Below are positions 36,187 through 42,821 of a stretch of DNA of 42,821 bases, one piece after another. Position 1 is the first letter of the stretch; each line of letters starts with the position of its first letter. The translations under genes and the position numbers were made by a program. Below the pieces are notes generated by a model. The model saw only the letters and a list, made by a program, of their open reading frames with translations. It did not search any database and was not told where the DNA came from. This DNA is from Pseudomonas sp. GM49 (lineage in GTDB: Bacteria; Pseudomonadota; Gammaproteobacteria; Pseudomonadales; Pseudomonadaceae): positions 1 to 42,821 of the forward strand of contig NZ_AKJL01000008.1 of assembly GCF_000282355.1 (NCBI RefSeq), in the 5' to 3' direction.

Positions 36187-38019
36187 TCACACCTCCAGTG
36201 GGGCGAGGTGATACAGCGATGGATTGCGCCCATCCACCTTCACCCGTTTGGCACGCTTGCCGGTGTTGTGCTCGGTGATCCACCCGGCAGCGTCCACGGC
36301 GTCCAGGATGCGCGTCACGTCGAAGCCCGGCACCGCTCGGCGCAGCCCTTCGGGGGTAAACAGCCAGACGCGGCGCTCCCCCTCATTTTTCCACCAGCCG
36401 GCGCGATCTCTGACTATGGTGTCCCCGCCCAGCTCAGAGAACAGCGCATCGCCGTGGCGAGAGATGAAGTCGCACAAGCTGGCTCGGATTGTCGCGTCCT
36501 CGCCTTGGCCTTGCCCCCGGCTGTTTCGCCAAGCATCAAACAGCACCAGCATGGCGTCACGGGCAGCGCCAGCCGGGGCTGGCAGCAATCCCCACTCAAT
36601 GGCCAGCTCTCCCGCCATAGCGACAATGGCAAACCGCTCAGCCGCGCGGCTTTCCTGACCACTGTCGCTGGGGTATGACTCGCACAGCTTGGCGAGCACT
36701 GCGGGCAGATCGTCGGCCTCACCGCACTCCAGCAGCTTGTGGATAAAGGCCGGGCCGATGTGCCCGTAATGGGTCACGCTGGCGCGCTGAATGGCGTCGG
36801 AAAATTCCCGGCCACCCGGCAGCCCGTGCAACTCATCCCAGGCACCAAAAGTGCGGCGAGCCGGTATGTCCAGCAGGCGGATTTCCTGTCCGGCCCGGCT
36901 GCGCTTTCCGCCCTCGGCCATGTGCGCGGACAGTCCCAACTCGCCGGACGAAAACACCATTACCCGCCAACGCCGGGTCGCCCGTGCGGCTCCGGTACGC
37001 CCGGCTCTGGCCTTGCCGGTGCCGTTGGCCAGGGAGTAAACCACTGCGCCAATTTCACGCGGGTCGGCCTCGCCTATCTCGTCCAAGGCCAGCAGTGTGT
37101 CATTGCGCTGGGCGGCGATCCCCTCCAGGCCGTTGCCGGTGGCGCGCCAGGTACGCTTAAACTGTTCGCCATGGCCCCAGACCGAGGCGGCGGCCTGAAT
37201 GGCGCTGCTCTTGCCGGTGGAGCTGTCCCCGACGATATGGAAGCCACCACCTTGGCGTTGTAAGTGATACAGCAACGTTCCGGCCAAGGCCGCGCAGACA
37301 GCCAACATCAGCAAGGGATTGCCGGCGCAGCGTGTGCCGATCTCGGCTTGCCAGCCCTCTAGGGTGCCGGCTTGGCGGAAGTCATCAAAGTTCGCCGCTT
37401 CGCTCTGATAGATGGCCTCGCCCTTACCAATGTTCTGCCGAGGCATAATGAACAGGGTAGGCGAATGCCAGCCGGTGGCAGTGGCCGCAATGACTTGGCG
37501 CTTGGGGTGCTGGCCCTGGATGTAATGGTTCAGCAGCTTGAAAGCGTCGGGGTCGATTTCCACCCCCATGTTCAGCAACTCGCCGCGCATATCCTCCCCA
37601 CTGCCCTTGAGCAATTGCATGGGCATGGCCCATTCGCCCCAGTCGCCCAAGGTATTGCGAAAACGCAGCAGGCGCCCGAAGTCGCCCCCGTCGCATGAGG
37701 TGACAGCCTCGACGTGCAGCGGCGAACAGACGCGCTTGTCATAGTTTACCGGCTTGCCCTTTTCCTCCTTGGCGCCATGCCACCACACGCCTGCCGAGTA
37801 GGTGCCGCATAGGGTCTTGACTGGATGGTCATAGACGCGAAAGGCGGGGCGCTCGATCTCCGGGTGCATGGCCTCCGGCACCAGCGCGGTTCCCTTGGCC
37901 CCCTCTGCCTTTTCGCTGAGGGAACCGCTGGAAGCCCCGTCATTTCTGGCGGGTCCTTCAGTTCCCCCGGTTCCCTCGGAAAAATCGAAGGCCAGATTAC
38001 TTTCATCTGTCAGGGTCAT
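36187..38019 (-). CDS. DUF927 domain ATPase (island replication helicase-like)
   Basis: A 610-residue protein. Residues 1-60 are a low-complexity linker; the DUF927 domain (about 60-330) has WWHGAKEEKGK, Walker A GDSSTGKSS (264-272) and Walker B LLALDEIGEAD (309-319), with an Arg-rich stretch before VMVFSSGE. The C-terminal part has a winged-helix look (DVTRILDAVDAAGWITEH). DUF927 proteins sit beside Toprim primases in satellites and islands and are taken as replication helicases. ATG 38019 overlaps the stop of the Toprim gene (ATGA) and has GGAGG 7 bases before it; a start 6 codons upstream is less likely. Confidence 0.9.
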   Translation of the reverse strand: MTLTDESNLAFDFSEGTGGTEGPARNDGASSGSLSEKAEGAKGTALVPEAMHPEIERPAFRVYDHPVKTLCGTYSAGVWWHGAKEEKGKPVNYDKRVCSPLHVEAVTSCDGGDFGRLLRFRNTLGDWGEWAMPMQLLKGSGEDMRGELLNMGVEIDPDAFKLLNHYIQGQHPKRQVIAATATGWHSPTLFIMPRQNIGKGEAIYQSEAANFDDFRQAGTLEGWQAEIGTRCAGNPLLMLAVCAALAGTLLYHLQRQGGGFHIVGDSSTGKSSAIQAAASVWGHGEQFKRTWRATGNGLEGIAAQRNDTLLALDEIGEADPREIGAVVYSLANGTGKARAGRTGAARATRRWRVMVFSSGELGLSAHMAEGGKRSRAGQEIRLLDIPARRTFGAWDELHGLPGGREFSDAIQRASVTHYGHIGPAFIHKLLECGEADDLPAVLAKLCESYPSDSGQESRAAERFAIVAMAGELAIEWGLLPAPAGAARDAMLVLFDAWRNSRGQGQGEDATIRASLCDFISRHGDALFSELGGDTIVRDRAGWWKNEGERRVWLFTPEGLRRAVPGFDVTRILDAVDAAGWITEHNTGKRAKRVKVDGRNPSLYHLAPLEV

Positions 38020-38888
38020 TGATTGGCCTCCTGCCATTGGCGCAGGTCGTTGAAGTCAGAAAGGGTCAGCGGCTCACTGCCGCACCAGGGCGGAAAGATC
38101 AATCCGCAGCCCAAGGTGGCGGCCGCCTTGTTGGCAGCAGTGCGCCCGGGGTTGCCTTCGGTCATGCGGTCGTCGTCGCCGGCTACGATCAACACGGCGT
38201 CTGTGTGCTGGCGCTGGAGGCGCTGGCCGACTTCCAGCAGGTTGCCGGCATTCATGGCGCAGGCCACGGTGGCGCCGGTTTCGGCGTGGAGCGTTGCGCC
38301 GGTTGCCCAGCCTTCGCAGATGTAGAGCGGCTGTCCAGGCTGAATCGTGCCGATAAGTGAGCAGCAACCCTTGACCATGCCTCCACGCAAGAAGCGCTTG
38401 GCGCCGTTCGGGTAGATGCGTTGCAGGTTCACCAGCCGGTCGTCACGATTCAGCGGCACCAGCAACACGTCACCGGCCTGATGCAGGGCATAAGAACGCA
38501 CCCCTTTTGCCACTAGATAGGGGTGCTCGGGATCGGCGCTGCGGGCGTTGCTCCACAGTCGGTTGGCATATTCGGCGGCAACCTGCTGGCGCTGGTGCTG
38601 ATCAGCTTCCCGCTGACGTCGGGCCTGCTCGATGCGCAGGGCGACTAACTGAGCCTCCAAATGATCGGCTGGCTTGCGGCTACTCCAGGTCTGCGAGCCT
38701 CCCGCTTTCCAACTCCCGAACACGCCGCAGGCGATGTCATCCAGAAACAGCACATACCAGCCGTTCCGGGTACCTGGATTGTCGCCTGGCACGTGAAATC
38801 GGTGGATGGCGCCGTCTGGTATCGGTAGCCAATCAAGTGGCCCGAGCACGGATTGCATGGCGTCACGAAACAGGATCACGAAATCCAT
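38016..38888 (-). CDS. Toprim-domain primase-like protein
   Basis: A 290-residue protein. The N-terminal part (1-75) is a small domain seen in plasmid/phage primases; residues 80-110 are a charged helix; the Toprim domain covers about 185-280, with the catalytic Glu192 in YICEGWATGATL and Asp238-x-Asp240 in VAGDDD. It lacks the Cys zinc finger of DnaG. It pairs with the DUF927 ATPase by a 4-base overlap, which suggests that the two together start island replication. Its own start overlaps the end of the upstream helix-turn-helix gene. Confidence 0.9.
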   Translation of the reverse strand: MDFVILFRDAMQSVLGPLDWLPIPDGAIHRFHVPGDNPGTRNGWYVLFLDDIACGVFGSWKAGGSQTWSSRKPADHLEAQLVALRIEQARRQREADQHQRQQVAAEYANRLWSNARSADPEHPYLVAKGVRSYALHQAGDVLLVPLNRDDRLVNLQRIYPNGAKRFLRGGMVKGCCSLIGTIQPGQPLYICEGWATGATLHAETGATVACAMNAGNLLEVGQRLQRQHTDAVLIVAGDDDRMTEGNPGRTAANKAAATLGCGLIFPPWCGSEPLTLSDFNDLRQWQEANQ

Positions 38889-39169
38889 AAAGCCGCCTCC
38901 AAGCAGATCAGCAACGCTAGGTCAGCACCGGTCGGTGATAGGGTGAGCAGGTAGAGGCTGGCCAGGTTTGGGGGCTTGATTGGGGGGGCAATGGCGCGCA
39001 GCTTGGAAGTACGGGCGCTTGGGCGGCAGATATTCAGCTCGCGCATGGTGTCTATCGGCCCCAGCTTGATCCGAGTGATCAAACGGGTGAGCTGGGTGTG
39101 GCTGCGGGGGTTATTTGTGCGCGATTCATTCCCGAGCTTGCCCTTAGTGGTGGGCATCTTTTTGTCCAT
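38876..39169 (-). CDS. Helix-turn-helix protein (HTH_39-like)
   Basis: A 97-residue basic protein between alpA and the Toprim gene. Residues about 24-58 (HTQLTRLITRIKLGPIDTMR, then ELNICRPSARTSKLRA) fit the small winged helix found in phage proteins that ends in a xxRxxELR motif (here TSKLRA). Its stop overlaps the Toprim start by 13 bases, and its start ATG abuts the end of alpA, so it is part of the operon. It probably controls or assists replication; this is inference by pattern. Confidence 0.6.
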   Translation of the reverse strand: MDKKMPTTKGKLGNESRTNNPRSHTQLTRLITRIKLGPIDTMRELNICRPSARTSKLRAIAPPIKPPNLASLYLLTLSPTGADLALLICLEAALWIS

Positions 39170-39375
39170 TATGCGCGGACCTCCAGGCGATCAGTGATCC
39201 ACTGTTCAACCTCCAGACTGTCCCAGCCGACAGCGCGTGGGCCAATGCGGCGGCACTTGGGGAAGGTTCCAGCATCCATAAAGTTGTAAATGGAGCTGCG
39301 CCCGTAGCCGGTCATGGTGACGACTTCCGGTAGGCGCATGATGCGGCGGGGTGGGGTGGTTGCTATTGCGGCCAT
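39169..39375 (-). CDS. alpA: AlpA-family regulator
   Basis: A MerR-like DNA-binding protein, 68 residues from ATG 39375 (70 from ATG 39381). I prefer 39375 because AAGGAG is then about 8 bases away rather than 2. RRIMRLPEVVTMTGYGRSSI and FPKCRRIGPRAVGWDSLEVEQWI are the AlpA signature. AlpA activates the integrase gene of CP4-57 and so promotes excision; some members act as excisionase. Here it leads the replication operon. Confidence 0.92.
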   Translation of the reverse strand: MAAIATTPPRRIMRLPEVVTMTGYGRSSIYNFMDAGTFPKCRRIGPRAVGWDSLEVEQWITDRLEVRA

Positions 39376-39424
39376 TGCCATAACTCCTTCGCGCCAGCTG
39401 GCGCTCAGTGGATTTATGGCGGTA

Positions 39425-39486
39425 TTCAACAGGTTGTGACGTGGCTTGTGCCCTAATGGGGGTTGGCAAAACCCCATTGGGGTAAA
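39425..39486 (-). other. Small hairpins between the 343-residue gene and alpA
   Basis: Around 39463-39479 AATGGGGGTT and AACCCCATT can pair; the minus-strand reading also gives ACCCC-AAT-GGGGTTTT, a short terminator-like stem after the 343-residue gene. TTTACCCCA on the minus strand (39486-39478) matches nine of ten bases of the island-end repeats. Confidence 0.4.
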
Positions 39487-39492
39487 TAGGGG

Positions 39493-40524
39493 TTAGGCTT
39501 TGCCCGCTCGTGCGGCGGCATCTTTAAGGAACTTCACCACTGTTCCAGGGCTGCTGGGTAATTCAAGGCCATTGGACGCGGCGGCTGCTCTCAGGGTTTC
39601 GTCTGCGGCATAGGGGGTAGACAGATCGAGCTTGGCCATTGCGGAAAGTGCGGCGATTATTTGGCCAGCGCTTTTTCGTTCACTCGAGTGAAGTGGTTTA
39701 TCTGGTTGAAAATCATCAGCAAGCAGTTTTTCCTCAAGCTCTCGAAGTGCTCCGGTTCGCACAACCAGCACGCTATCGTCGGGCAGCCCTCCGGCTGGGT
39801 AATACTGTGTACTCTCATCCACGACGGGCTCTCGGTCTTCGTTATGCTTCTGAATGAGATTTTTGGCCTCTTCGCGGCTCTTTTTGTTCCCGTGAATGAG
39901 CTGGGATATCCACTTGAAGCTGGCGTGCGAACCGGCCATATCGGGATTTTCCTCATCGCGTTCCTGAAGCTGGTATACATGCGCACCGTCACATATAAAG
40001 GCACCATTAATCCCCTGAATGGTTATAGATGGCCCCTTTGTTTTCTGCTGATAAGCGTCCTCAACGCTCAGGTATTCGTTACCCATTAAGGGTAAGTCCC
40101 AAACCCCGCTCGCTATGTGAAAGATATCTTCCTCAAGATTTATGTACTGCTCTTCGCCGGTGCGGGCTGCGAGGCTGGTCATGAGCGGCATAAGCCCCTG
40201 CTCTTCGAATTCGGGGTTCTCGCGCAAAAGCTTTTGCAATTTCCAAGGCATAGTAGTCGTGGGAGGGTGGTCGTCTACGCTCACGCGCACTCCTGGAGTG
40301 TTGAATAGTGGTGGAACCAGTGTCCAATTTGTGTCGTCGAACGCAACGATTTCTCCGCGACGAGCAACAGTACGGTTCACAAAATACACAGAAACGGTTA
40401 AATGGCCTTCTAGCACAAGGCGCAAAACATCGGCCTCGCTCACAGTCTCCCCTGCGCTAATGGACAGCCGCTTGGCGGTATCCTCGATCGTCAACCATTC
40501 CTTAAGCTTGATCAGCTTGCTCAT
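39493..40524 (-). CDS. Conserved island protein of unknown function
   Basis: A 343-residue soluble protein. The opening MSKLIKLKEWLTIEDTAKRL, with a likely helix-turn-helix (TIEDTAKRLSISAGETVSEA), is common at this place in Pseudomonas islands, as I remember it. The middle is beta-rich (VYFVNRTVARRGEIVAF), and the C-terminal 60 residues are helical (SERKSAGQIIAALSAMAKLD). GGGGAGG precedes ATG 40524. It lies between alpA and the integrase, so a role in regulation of the element is possible. GC content is a little lower in its middle. Confidence 0.75.
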   Translation of the reverse strand: MSKLIKLKEWLTIEDTAKRLSISAGETVSEADVLRLVLEGHLTVSVYFVNRTVARRGEIVAFDDTNWTLVPPLFNTPGVRVSVDDHPPTTTMPWKLQKLLRENPEFEEQGLMPLMTSLAARTGEEQYINLEEDIFHIASGVWDLPLMGNEYLSVEDAYQQKTKGPSITIQGINGAFICDGAHVYQLQERDEENPDMAGSHASFKWISQLIHGNKKSREEAKNLIQKHNEDREPVVDESTQYYPAGGLPDDSVLVVRTGALRELEEKLLADDFQPDKPLHSSERKSAGQIIAALSAMAKLDLSTPYAADETLRAAAASNGLELPSSPGTVVKFLKDAAARAGKA

Positions 40525-40622
40525 ATCTTCGCCTCCCCGGGCGTCGCCATCCTGAATAAAGTGGCTGGTCTCGCAGGTGGGGGCTGCTTGTCGGAAGCTC
40601 CCCCTAGGCCAGCCGGTAAATC

Positions 40623-42038
40623 TTATCCGTGCTTTTGGTTGATTGGCACGACGTTGTCAGCGGCCAATATTGCGTCGATGCGTTCGCCCAGCAGTCGCCA
40701 TGCTTCGGTTTTTTCCTTGGCGTAGTCATGGTGCAGATAGTGTCGGCGAACCTTGGAGCCACCCAACAGGTGATTCTGGCAGCGGTCGATAATATCCAAC
40801 GTAACGCCTAGCTCCTGCATCATCGTCGCGCCAGTGCGGCGCAGGTCATGCGGTGTCCAGTCGCCATTGGTGCCCTTGCTCAGCACCAATGTATTGTCAT
40901 GGCGCCGGCCGGATAGAGGTTTACTGCGTTTCTTGAACTGTTCTTGCCGGTCGCCTACGCGCTTGGAGATGCTCTTTAGGTCTACGTGGCCGGTATGGTT
41001 GGTGGCGGGGAACAGGTATGGCGTGTTGCCCGTCAGGGTGTGTAGTTCTTTGAGTTGGCGCAGGGCGAAGGTAGACAGAAAAACATGGTGATCCTGGCGC
41101 GCTCCTCGGTGCCCCTTGGTGTTCATGGCAGGCAAAAACCACGTTCCCTTGCTTAGATCGACGTGGCGCCATTCAGCCTTGAGTAGTTCGCCGATACGGC
41201 AGAGGGTGCCCAAGCATATCCACAGTGCAAGCTGTGCTTTCCTTTCCAGCGGACGGACTCCGGAATATTTCTGGCCTGGGGGCAGGGCGGCATAATCACG
41301 CTCCATGCTCTCAAATATGTCGCGCAGCTCCCTGATTTCATCGACAGTCAGAATGCGGTCGCGTTCTTCTTGATAGTCGTGGTCTAGAAGTTTCTTGACT
41401 TTCACCAGGTCGGCAGGGTTGCCGTCGATCATCAAGCCGCGCCAAGGCTTGCGCTTCTCGCCCCATGCGAGCATCTGATTCAGATCGGCAAACAGACTGA
41501 CTACATACCGATTGACGCCACGTTCGCGTACGGCACGCAGCATGGCGAGAATATCTTTCTCGGTAAGAGCGCGCAGAGACTTTTGGCCGATGCTGGGTAG
41601 CACGTCCTTGGTGAAGCTGCGGGTTAGTTCTGCATTGTCATCTTGGCGGGCCACGCCATCTTTTAGCCACTCGACGAACAAGTCGGCCACAGTCAGGTTC
41701 TCGGCAGTCAGGCGCTTGGCTTCGGCAATGGTCGCCTCGATAGCGGCCTGTTTTTCGATCTTGGCGGCTTTCTTCGCGGCGGTGGGGTTGATTCCTTCGC
41801 CTACTGTAACGCGCAGGCGGTCGCGCTCGGCACGGATGCTGGCAAGGCTTTTCTTGGGCCAAGAGCCTAATGCTTGGTCGCGCTTGACGCCATTCAACTT
41901 GAACTCAAAACGAAACAGAACAGTAATGCCCCGTTGCCCGGCGCGAACGCGCCCGACAATTCCGCCATCTTCTCGCAGAGTCAGGCCGCCATCATCAGCG
42001 GTAAGCGCTTCCAGTTGTTTGACTTGGATTTTTGCCAT
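40623..42038 (-). CDS. int: P4-type tyrosine site-specific integrase
   Basis: A 471-residue recombinase that inserts the island into tRNA-Pro. The N-terminal DUF4102 arm-binding domain is about 1-95, the core-binding domain about 110-215, and the catalytic domain about 230-450 has Arg281 (TLCRIGELL), His397-x-x-Arg400 (TPHDLRRTG), His423 (NHLLGG) and nucleophile Tyr434 (RRHYLHHDY). All are present, so it should be active. AAGGGG precedes ATG 42038. The TTTACCCCAC pair at 42060-42080 lies in its promoter, so integrase binding there would also repress it. Confidence 0.96.
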   Translation of the reverse strand: MAKIQVKQLEALTADDGGLTLREDGGIVGRVRAGQRGITVLFRFEFKLNGVKRDQALGSWPKKSLASIRAERDRLRVTVGEGINPTAAKKAAKIEKQAAIEATIAEAKRLTAENLTVADLFVEWLKDGVARQDDNAELTRSFTKDVLPSIGQKSLRALTEKDILAMLRAVRERGVNRYVVSLFADLNQMLAWGEKRKPWRGLMIDGNPADLVKVKKLLDHDYQEERDRILTVDEIRELRDIFESMERDYAALPPGQKYSGVRPLERKAQLALWICLGTLCRIGELLKAEWRHVDLSKGTWFLPAMNTKGHRGARQDHHVFLSTFALRQLKELHTLTGNTPYLFPATNHTGHVDLKSISKRVGDRQEQFKKRSKPLSGRRHDNTLVLSKGTNGDWTPHDLRRTGATMMQELGVTLDIIDRCQNHLLGGSKVRRHYLHHDYAKEKTEAWRLLGERIDAILAADNVVPINQKHG

Positions 42039-42059
42039 GCCCCTTCTGCCTTTGTATTT

Positions 42060-42080
42060 TTTACCCCACTTTTACCCCAC
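42060..42080 (+). repeat. Two TTTACCCCAC repeats next to attR (candidate integrase arm sites)
   Basis: Copies at 42060-42069 and 42071-42080, 11 bp apart, followed by CGAAAA. Same sequence and orientation as the pair at 24100-24121. They lie 22 bases upstream of the int start codon and about 130 bases from attR. Confidence 0.7.
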
Positions 42081-42212
42081 CGAAAACGCCGGCTTGTATT
42101 GCTGCGTTCTGGGCGATACTGGACGGTAGATTAGCCTGAAGGCGTTGTATTTACTAGGGTGCTCTGGATTTATTTGGTTTTATTAACGTCCAGTGGAATC
42201 CGATCTATAATG

Positions 42213-42262
42213 GCATGGGGTGCTAGGGGTCGAGTGTTCGAATCACTCCGTCCCGACCATAT
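42213..42262 (+). repeat. attR: 50-bp direct repeat (right end of island)
   Basis: Identical to 23998-24047. It is the original 3' part of the tRNA-Pro gene, now without a 5' half and therefore not a functional tRNA. Confidence 0.95.
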
Positions 42263-42267
42263 AATTC

Positions 42268-42304
42268 AAGGGGTTGCGAGATTTTATCTCGCGACCCCTT
42301 TTTA
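42268..42304 (+). terminator. Original chromosomal terminator of tRNA-Pro
   Basis: A 14-bp stem AAGGGGTTGCGAGA (42268-42281) / TCTCGCGACCCCTT (42287-42300) with one T-G pair, loop TTTTA, then TTTTT. It lies at the distance expected for the tRNA-Pro terminator before the island split them. Confidence 0.85.
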
Positions 42305-42482
42305 TTTTGTGGCGTTTTTACCCCTACAAAACCACTGGCTCTCGGTGGAATCCTCACCTCTTTCGGAGGAGATTGGTCTTTAGGCCGAGTATTATCTTGA
42401 CGAAAGACAGTAATCGACCTCATGCCACTCTAATTCGGTCCCGCCGTGGATCGACGCGTGGTAAGCGTCGGCGATCGAGGAA

Positions 42483-42821
42483 CTAAACGGTTCTGACTGC
42501 CAAAGCTTTTTGCCGACGATACAGAATCGTCGTCGCCGTGAACCCGCACAACGCTGCGAACATCAGCCAGTAGGCAGGTGATGCCTTGTCGCCCGTAGCC
42601 TGTACAAGCAGCGTCGAGATTGCCGGGGTAAAACCGCCAAACACCGCGGTGGCCAAACTGAAGGCCAGTGAAAACCCGACTACCCGCACGTTCTGTGGCA
42701 TGACTTCGGTCAGTGCCGCGACCATGGCACCGTTGTAAATGCCAAAGAAGAATGAGAAGTACAGCAAAACGGCGAGCAGTCGTTCGAAACTCGCCGCCTC
42801 TGCCAGCCAGTGCATGGCGGG
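42483..42821 (-). CDS. MFS transporter, C-terminal part (cut by window edge)
   Basis: The last 113 or so residues of an inner-membrane carrier; the frame stays open to the end of the window. It has three to four transmembrane helices ([60 protein letters not shown]), with the short positive loop [10 protein letters not shown] between. The pattern fits the metabolite:proton symporter branch that includes citrate, tricarballylate and alpha-ketoglutarate carriers. The substrate cannot be set from this part. A hairpin CGACGC/GCGTCG at about 42453-42471 lies downstream. Confidence 0.85.
   Translation of the reverse strand, partial: PAMHWLAEAASFERLLAVLLYFSFFFGIYNGAMVAALTEVMPQNVRVVGFSLAFSLATAVFGGFTPAISTLLVQATGDKASPAYWLMFAALCGFTATTILYRRQKALAVRTV

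Noticed and set aside
42213..42262. A second tRNA-Pro gene
   Set aside because: Only the 3' half is present; it is the attR repeat.

Overview
The window is chromosomal DNA of a Pseudomonas, most likely of the P. fluorescens group. The conserved block thrS-infC-rpmI-rplT-pheS-pheT-ihfA-merR-tRNA-Pro, an RsmE-type CsrA protein, the rbsBACRKD ribose operon followed by a nucleoside hydrolase, DUF1654, and GC-rich codon use all fit that group. The species is inferred from gene content and remembered family sequences; no database was consulted.

Positions 1-1100 are gene-poor and eroded. They hold a decayed DUF1254 gene running off the left edge, next to a G run that may be a contig end. Positions 1100-6130 carry small housekeeping and envelope genes: a Tat-exported beta-carbonic anhydrase, a DUF2214 membrane protein, rsmE, a SPOR-like lipoprotein, a DUF1654-endonuclease I operon under a near-perfect LexA box, and a periplasmic glutaminase-asparaginase. 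Positions 6480-14160 hold a coiled-coil protein and the ribose operon, with a clear promoter and a palindromic RbsR-type operator. The closing nucleoside hydrolase has lost an ordinary start codon. Positions 14190-16210 hold small proteins: an I78-type inhibitor lipoprotein, a cold-shock protein and a small secreted protein.

Positions 16550-23880 are the translation cluster. The thrS leader contains a hairpin that copies the tRNA-Thr(GGU) anticodon arm just before the Shine-Dalgarno sequence, and infC begins with AUU. The cluster ends in tRNA-Pro(GGG).

The 3' half of that tRNA is an attachment site. An 18.2-kb island (24048-42262) is inserted there, bounded by perfect 50-bp direct repeats. 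It has a P4-type tyrosine integrase at the right end, four TTTACCCCAC repeats (two at each end) that look like integrase arm sites, AlpA, a Toprim primase, a DUF927 ATPase and several small helper genes. Its cargo is a complete type I restriction-modification operon (hsdM-hsdS-hsdR), an unrecognised PD-(D/E)XK-like protein, an unrecognised 151-residue protein, and an exported sulfatase. It resembles a P4-like satellite or integrative element carrying defence and metabolic cargo; no phage structural or conjugation genes are present. After attR the chromosome resumes with a strong terminator and the 3' end of an MFS transporter gene.

The least explained items are the PD-(D/E)XK-like gene and its neighbour, the thrS tRNA mimic, the integrase arm-site array, and the tiny coupled genes at the end of the island replication operon.
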